Positions 61,377-64,000 of a DNA stretch of 64,000 bases are shown piece by piece (the first letter of the stretch is position 1; the number at the start of each line of letters is the position of its first letter). Source of the DNA: Actinobacteria bacterium OV320 (GTDB lineage: Bacteria > Actinomycetota > Actinomycetes > Streptomycetales > Streptomycetaceae). The stretch is taken from contig LJCX01000035.1 of the NCBI GenBank assembly GCA_001298545.1, positions 30,260 to 94,259 of the forward strand, written 5' to 3'. Below the pieces are notes generated by a model. It saw only the letters and a program-made list of their open reading frames with translations, made no database searches and was not told the DNA's origin. The position numbers and the translations under genes were made by a program.

Positions 61377-62593
61377 CGCTCGCGCTGCCCGTCTATCAAG
61401 GCATGCCAGACGGTCGGCTGAAGCTGCTGGGCGAGCCATGCCCCCACGTCCATCCCGCTGACGGTGACGCCAGGCTGTACCTCGGTCTGGCCGTCCTCGT
61501 CGCGCAGGAGTTCACGGACAGCCGCATAGTGGCGCTGCCAGGTGACAGGCCAGGCCGGGTTCCAGTCGGGGTCGATCGCGGCCAGCGCCGCGGCGCGTTC
61601 TGGATGCTTGTCCAACGCACCTGGCCTGCGCAGATTGGATACAAGCTGCCCGACGGGCTTGCCCAGAGCAATGGCTGTACGGGGCGCGCAGAGGGTGAAG
61701 TGCTGCTCGAAGTAGGCGCGGCAGGCAGCGAGGTTCTCCTCGAAAGCGGCATCCGCGGCGTCCCAGACCATGCCGAGCTGCTCAAGCCGCTGCGCCCGCC
61801 GGCCACTCATCTGCCCAGCCCGGTAAGCCCGTCGCTGCTCCGCGACCCACTGTCCCAGCGGTTGAGCATCTTCTTTGTGGTCGTAGGGTACGCGTGCGTC
61901 GCCTACGCGTTCGACGTACCGGCGCAGCGCGGTCCAGCCGCGGGCCCAGTCCACACACCACCCGGTCCCACTGAGCGTTTTCAGCTCCAGGGTGAGGACG
62001 GCTTTGGCGATTGACGTCATTCGATTCGGGCTGCATCGGGCCCTGCGGAAGATGCGCCATGACTTCAGTCGTGAGATGCCGCGCTCGACCGGTGCCCGTG
62101 CCGCGGACAGCGCACGGTTGACGGTCTGTTGGGTGGGCGTGAGCTCGCGGCCCGGTGGGTGTCTGAGGGCTGTCGTCACCCATGGGCCGGCTCCGATATA
62201 GGCGCGGTCGGCGAGGACGGGGATGCCCTGGCGCTCACAGATCCTGATGATCCGGTGGGTGCGGGCCGCGGTGAGGTCGTGCGCACGGCCGGGCAGCGAG
62301 GGCGAGATCCACAGCAGCCGTCCGGCCGAGTCGGTCACGACCTGCACGTTCACTCCGTGCCGACGATTCTTGTGGGAGAAGTCGGCCCGGCTGTCGCCGA
62401 CCCGGTCGCATTCCGCGAGCGTCCCATCCAGCAGGACGTAGTTGGGACCGGCTTCGCGGAGGACGCGCAGCAGACCGGGGGCGCGGCCGGCGAGCAGGTC
62501 GACGACGGCCGTGGTGTAGGCATGGGCGGTGCCGACGGAAATACCGAAGCCGGCCGCGAGCTGGGCGAGGGTGTCGTGCCGCCGCAGGTACAC
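61373..62593 (-). CDS. fusion of an IS5-type (DDE_Tnp_4) transposase with a helicase-associated domain
   Basis: Residues 1-about 195 are a transposase lacking its first 40-50 residues: YVLLDGTLAECDRVGDSRAD (first Asp), LADRAYIGAGPW (second Asp), APVERGISRLKSWRIFRR (Glu) and SIAKAVLTLE. In the sister copy near 63550 the next codons are CGG CAA CGC TGA. Here those bases are deleted and the frame runs on through the element end into helicase-associated repeats (WARGWTALRRYVERVGDARV, PYDHKEDAQPLGQWVAEQRR, QRLEQLGMVWDAADAAFEEN, DPDWNPAWPVTWQRHYAAVR). Such HA domains are the C-terminal part of large helicases often found near Streptomyces telomeres. Confidence 0.7.
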   Translation of the reverse strand: MYLRRHDTLAQLAAGFGISVGTAHAYTTAVVDLLAGRAPGLLRVLREAGPNYVLLDGTLAECDRVGDSRADFSHKNRRHGVNVQVVTDSAGRLLWISPSLPGRAHDLTAARTHRIIRICERQGIPVLADRAYIGAGPWVTTALRHPPGRELTPTQQTVNRALSAARAPVERGISRLKSWRIFRRARCSPNRMTSIAKAVLTLELKTLSGTGWCVDWARGWTALRRYVERVGDARVPYDHKEDAQPLGQWVAEQRRAYRAGQMSGRRAQRLEQLGMVWDAADAAFEENLAACRAYFEQHFTLCAPRTAIALGKPVGQLVSNLRRPGALDKHPERAAALAAIDPDWNPAWPVTWQRHYAAVRELLRDEDGQTEVQPGVTVSGMDVGAWLAQQLQPTVWHALIDGQRER

Positions 62594-62647
62594 CAGGCCG
62601 GCCAGGGCACGCTGGTGCGGCGGGAGCTTGCCGCGGCGGGCACCCCG
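62437..62647 (-). repeat. transposase N-terminal segment, direct repeat copy 1
   Basis: About 205 bases nearly identical to 63592-63800 (same orientation), coding for KLPPHQRALAGLVYLRRHDT and LAQLAAGFGISVGTAH in both. Only a few base differences were seen by eye. Confidence 0.75.
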
Positions 62648-62648
62648 C

Positions 62649-62746
62649 CCCGACTCCTTCGAAGAGTTGGGCCGACACTGGCTTCAAGAACGCAGTGGTC
62701 GAGCACGGCGCCCGCCTCGGAATCGACGTCGAGGTCGTCAACAGAA
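62649..62746 (+). repeat. 98-base fragment of the IS5 transposase at 54900-55740
   Basis: Identical over 98 bases to the complement of 55106-55203 (coding SWADTGFKNAVVEHGARLG). It abuts the truncated transposase N-terminus on one side and a DNA-ligase-like fragment on the other. Confidence 0.8.
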
Positions 62747-62895
62747 TGCCCCAGCCGATGCTGACCGCCCCGACCGCCGACCCCGCCCTGCCGCCCGGCT
62801 GGGCCGCAGAGCCGAAGTGGGACGGCTACCCGACGGCCGCGTCCTGCTGCGTTCCCGCCGCGACACCGACATGACAGCGTTTCTCTCTCAACTCT
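62747..62895 (+). pseudogene. ATP-dependent DNA ligase N-terminal fragment
   Basis: PPGWAAEPKWDGYPTA contains ligase motif I (E-x-KWDG, the Lys that takes AMP). A second frame adds DGRVLLRSRRDTDMTAF, a typical following segment. A short internal deletion and frame change separate them. It is a stub of a LigC/LigD-type ligase. Confidence 0.5.
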
Positions 62896-63114
62896 GTTCT
62901 GTTGCATGCAGAGGGCCCTGTGCCAGGAAATGCGCAGGCAGTCACCCTTGCCGATCTGACAGGACGCACAACAGGGCGGAAGCGTTCGGCGCCAGCTGCT
63001 CTCGAACGTTGTTGGCCCGAAGCGAGACCCTGGGGAGAGGGGGCGGGCCCGTTGACCCTCTCGCTTGGTGCGGACCGTGGCAGAGTGCCAACATGGTTCT
63101 GATCCGAAAGGGCG
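62896..63114. other. gene-free stretch
   Basis: No gene recognised between the ligase fragment and the following hypothetical gene. Confidence 0.3.
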
Positions 63115-63528
63115 ATGCCGCGTAGGCGTCCGAAGGCCGTCCGCGCCGAGCGGTGGCGGCCACCCAAGCACGTGCCGGTCCGTCGGATCTCGGGCGTATC
63201 AGCTCGAACTCGGGCAGCGGTGCGACGTGTTGAAGCCGAATACCTGTGGCCGGACGCAGTTGCTAACGCTCTCAGCCGGTTCGAGTGGGCTTTCAGGCAG
63301 CCGGGACGATATCTGACTGGTCCTGGCGAGAGTCCCGGCATCGAGATCGAGGACGGACGAGATGACCTAGAAGTCGCCCTGCTGCACCTGCCCAGAGGAG
63401 CCCGAGTAGACCTGGGCCGCTTGGTGGAGCGAATCGATGTGGAGTTCGAACGTCGGACTCTTCCGAACCCTGGCTGGGTGAGCGGGTGGACGGCGGGGCG
63501 CTGGTGGTGGCGCATTCGGGAACGGTGA
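63115..63528 (+). CDS. hypothetical protein, 137 aa
   Basis: From ATG 63115. Basic N-terminus (PRRRPKAVRAERWRPPKHVP), then a well-formed core (YLWPDAVANALSRFEWAFRQ, DDLEVALLHLPRGARVDLGR, LVERIDVEFERRTLPNPGW). The end resembles conserved Streptomyces orphans; no domain or function recognised. It is flanked by insertion-sequence debris and apparently intact. Confidence 0.55.
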   Translation: MPRRRPKAVRAERWRPPKHVPVRRISGVSARTRAAVRRVEAEYLWPDAVANALSRFEWAFRQPGRYLTGPGESPGIEIEDGRDDLEVALLHLPRGARVDLGRLVERIDVEFERRTLPNPGWVSGWTAGRWWWRIRER

Positions 63529-63539
63529 TGCCGGCGCCA

Positions 63540-63877
63540 GTGAGCGTTTTCAGCGTTGCCGCTCCAGGGTGAGGACGGTGTCGGCGCTTGACGTAGTCGG
63601 GACCGGCTTCGCGGAGGACGCGCAGCAGACCGGGGGCGCGGCCGGCGAGCAGGTCGACGACGGCCGTGGTGTAGCCATGGGCGGTGCCGACGGAAATACC
63701 GAAGCCGGCCGCGAGCTGGGCGAGGGTGTCGTGCCGCCGCAGGTACACCAGGCCGGCCAGGGCACGCTGGTGCGGCGGGAGCTTGCAGCGGCGGTCACCC
63801 TCGCGGGTGACGATGAGCATGGTGACCCACTGGACCAGGCCGTGGGGCAGGTCGAGGGCGGATGAATACGGAACCAA
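63540..63877 (-). pseudogene. internally deleted copy of the IS5-type transposase
   Basis: From 63877: MVPYSSALDLPHGLVQWVTM, then KLPPHQRALAGLVYLRRHDT to LLRVLREAGPDYV. It then jumps to the extreme 3' end of the gene (AVLTLERQR-type end, in another frame) at 63555. The catalytic middle, about 440 bases, is missing. It preserves the native stop and 3' end that the fusion at 61373 has lost. Confidence 0.75.
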
Positions 63878-64000
63878 CGCGGCTCCTGGGCCTGTGCGCT
63901 GAGACTTCGAACACCTTCACCAACGACACGGGAGCCTCGTGCGTTGTGCACACCGCCCGCGTCACTGATCAATGGCCACTCTGAGACAGCGCACTGAACC

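Overview
The base composition (very GC-rich with strong third-position GC), the many GTG starts, and the families present (Tap/Tpg telomere proteins, SigB/F-type sigma factor with many STAS and ATPase partners, MmyB-type regulators, DnaE2) point to a Streptomyces or a close relative. A tap-tpg pair at 25171-27827 and a helicase-associated-domain remnant at 61373 fit a linear replicon, most likely a chromosome arm near a telomere or a linear plasmid. No rRNA or tRNA was seen, and there is no core metabolism block.

Layout. (1) 1-7500: debris of a secreted subtilase, a truncated GNAT enzyme beside a repeated palindrome, then dnaE2 with a catalytically dead, frameshifted Y-family polymerase partner. 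(2) 7700-21850: small conserved proteins, an acetate-type symporter with its DUF485 partner, a zinc alcohol dehydrogenase divergent from a TetR gene, redox enzymes (MDR, SDR, epimerase), an acyltransferase-like protein, and several genes broken by one stop, indel or deletion. (3) 22131-27830: an IS5-type element that appears to carry an acetyltransferase gene, a beta-propeller-like protein, and the tap-tpg operon, in which tap is split into two overlapping frames. (4) 28000-31440: TetR, flavodoxin-type reductase and aldo/keto reductase, then a truncated transposase.

(5) 31440-46140: a dense stress-signalling neighbourhood: sigma factor, GAF-PP2C phosphatase, STAS antagonists, RsbW-like ATPases, a MEDS-ATPase sensor and ANTAR proteins. 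The ANTAR/STAS/ATPase trio occurs twice (31440-32462 damaged, 40365-41702 intact), so a segment was duplicated. (6) 46270-51562: a PP2C phosphatase with an N-terminal HTH-like segment and coiled coil, a Trypco1 protein, and a trypsin-STAND NTPase with a beta-propeller-like tail. This is the best candidate for an NTP-dependent conflict (defence) system. (7) 51555-53807: glgX, whose GH13 nucleophile position reads Asn rather than Asp.

(8) 53980-64000: insertion-sequence territory. IS5-type elements are nested, an IS630 remnant is sandwiched between gene stubs, a transposase is fused to a helicase-associated domain, and there are fragments of an integrase, a DNA ligase and a P-loop kinase, among a few intact genes.

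At least fifteen genes carry a single indel, stop or truncation. This could be real decay of a chromosome end or partly sequencing error; raw reads would decide.
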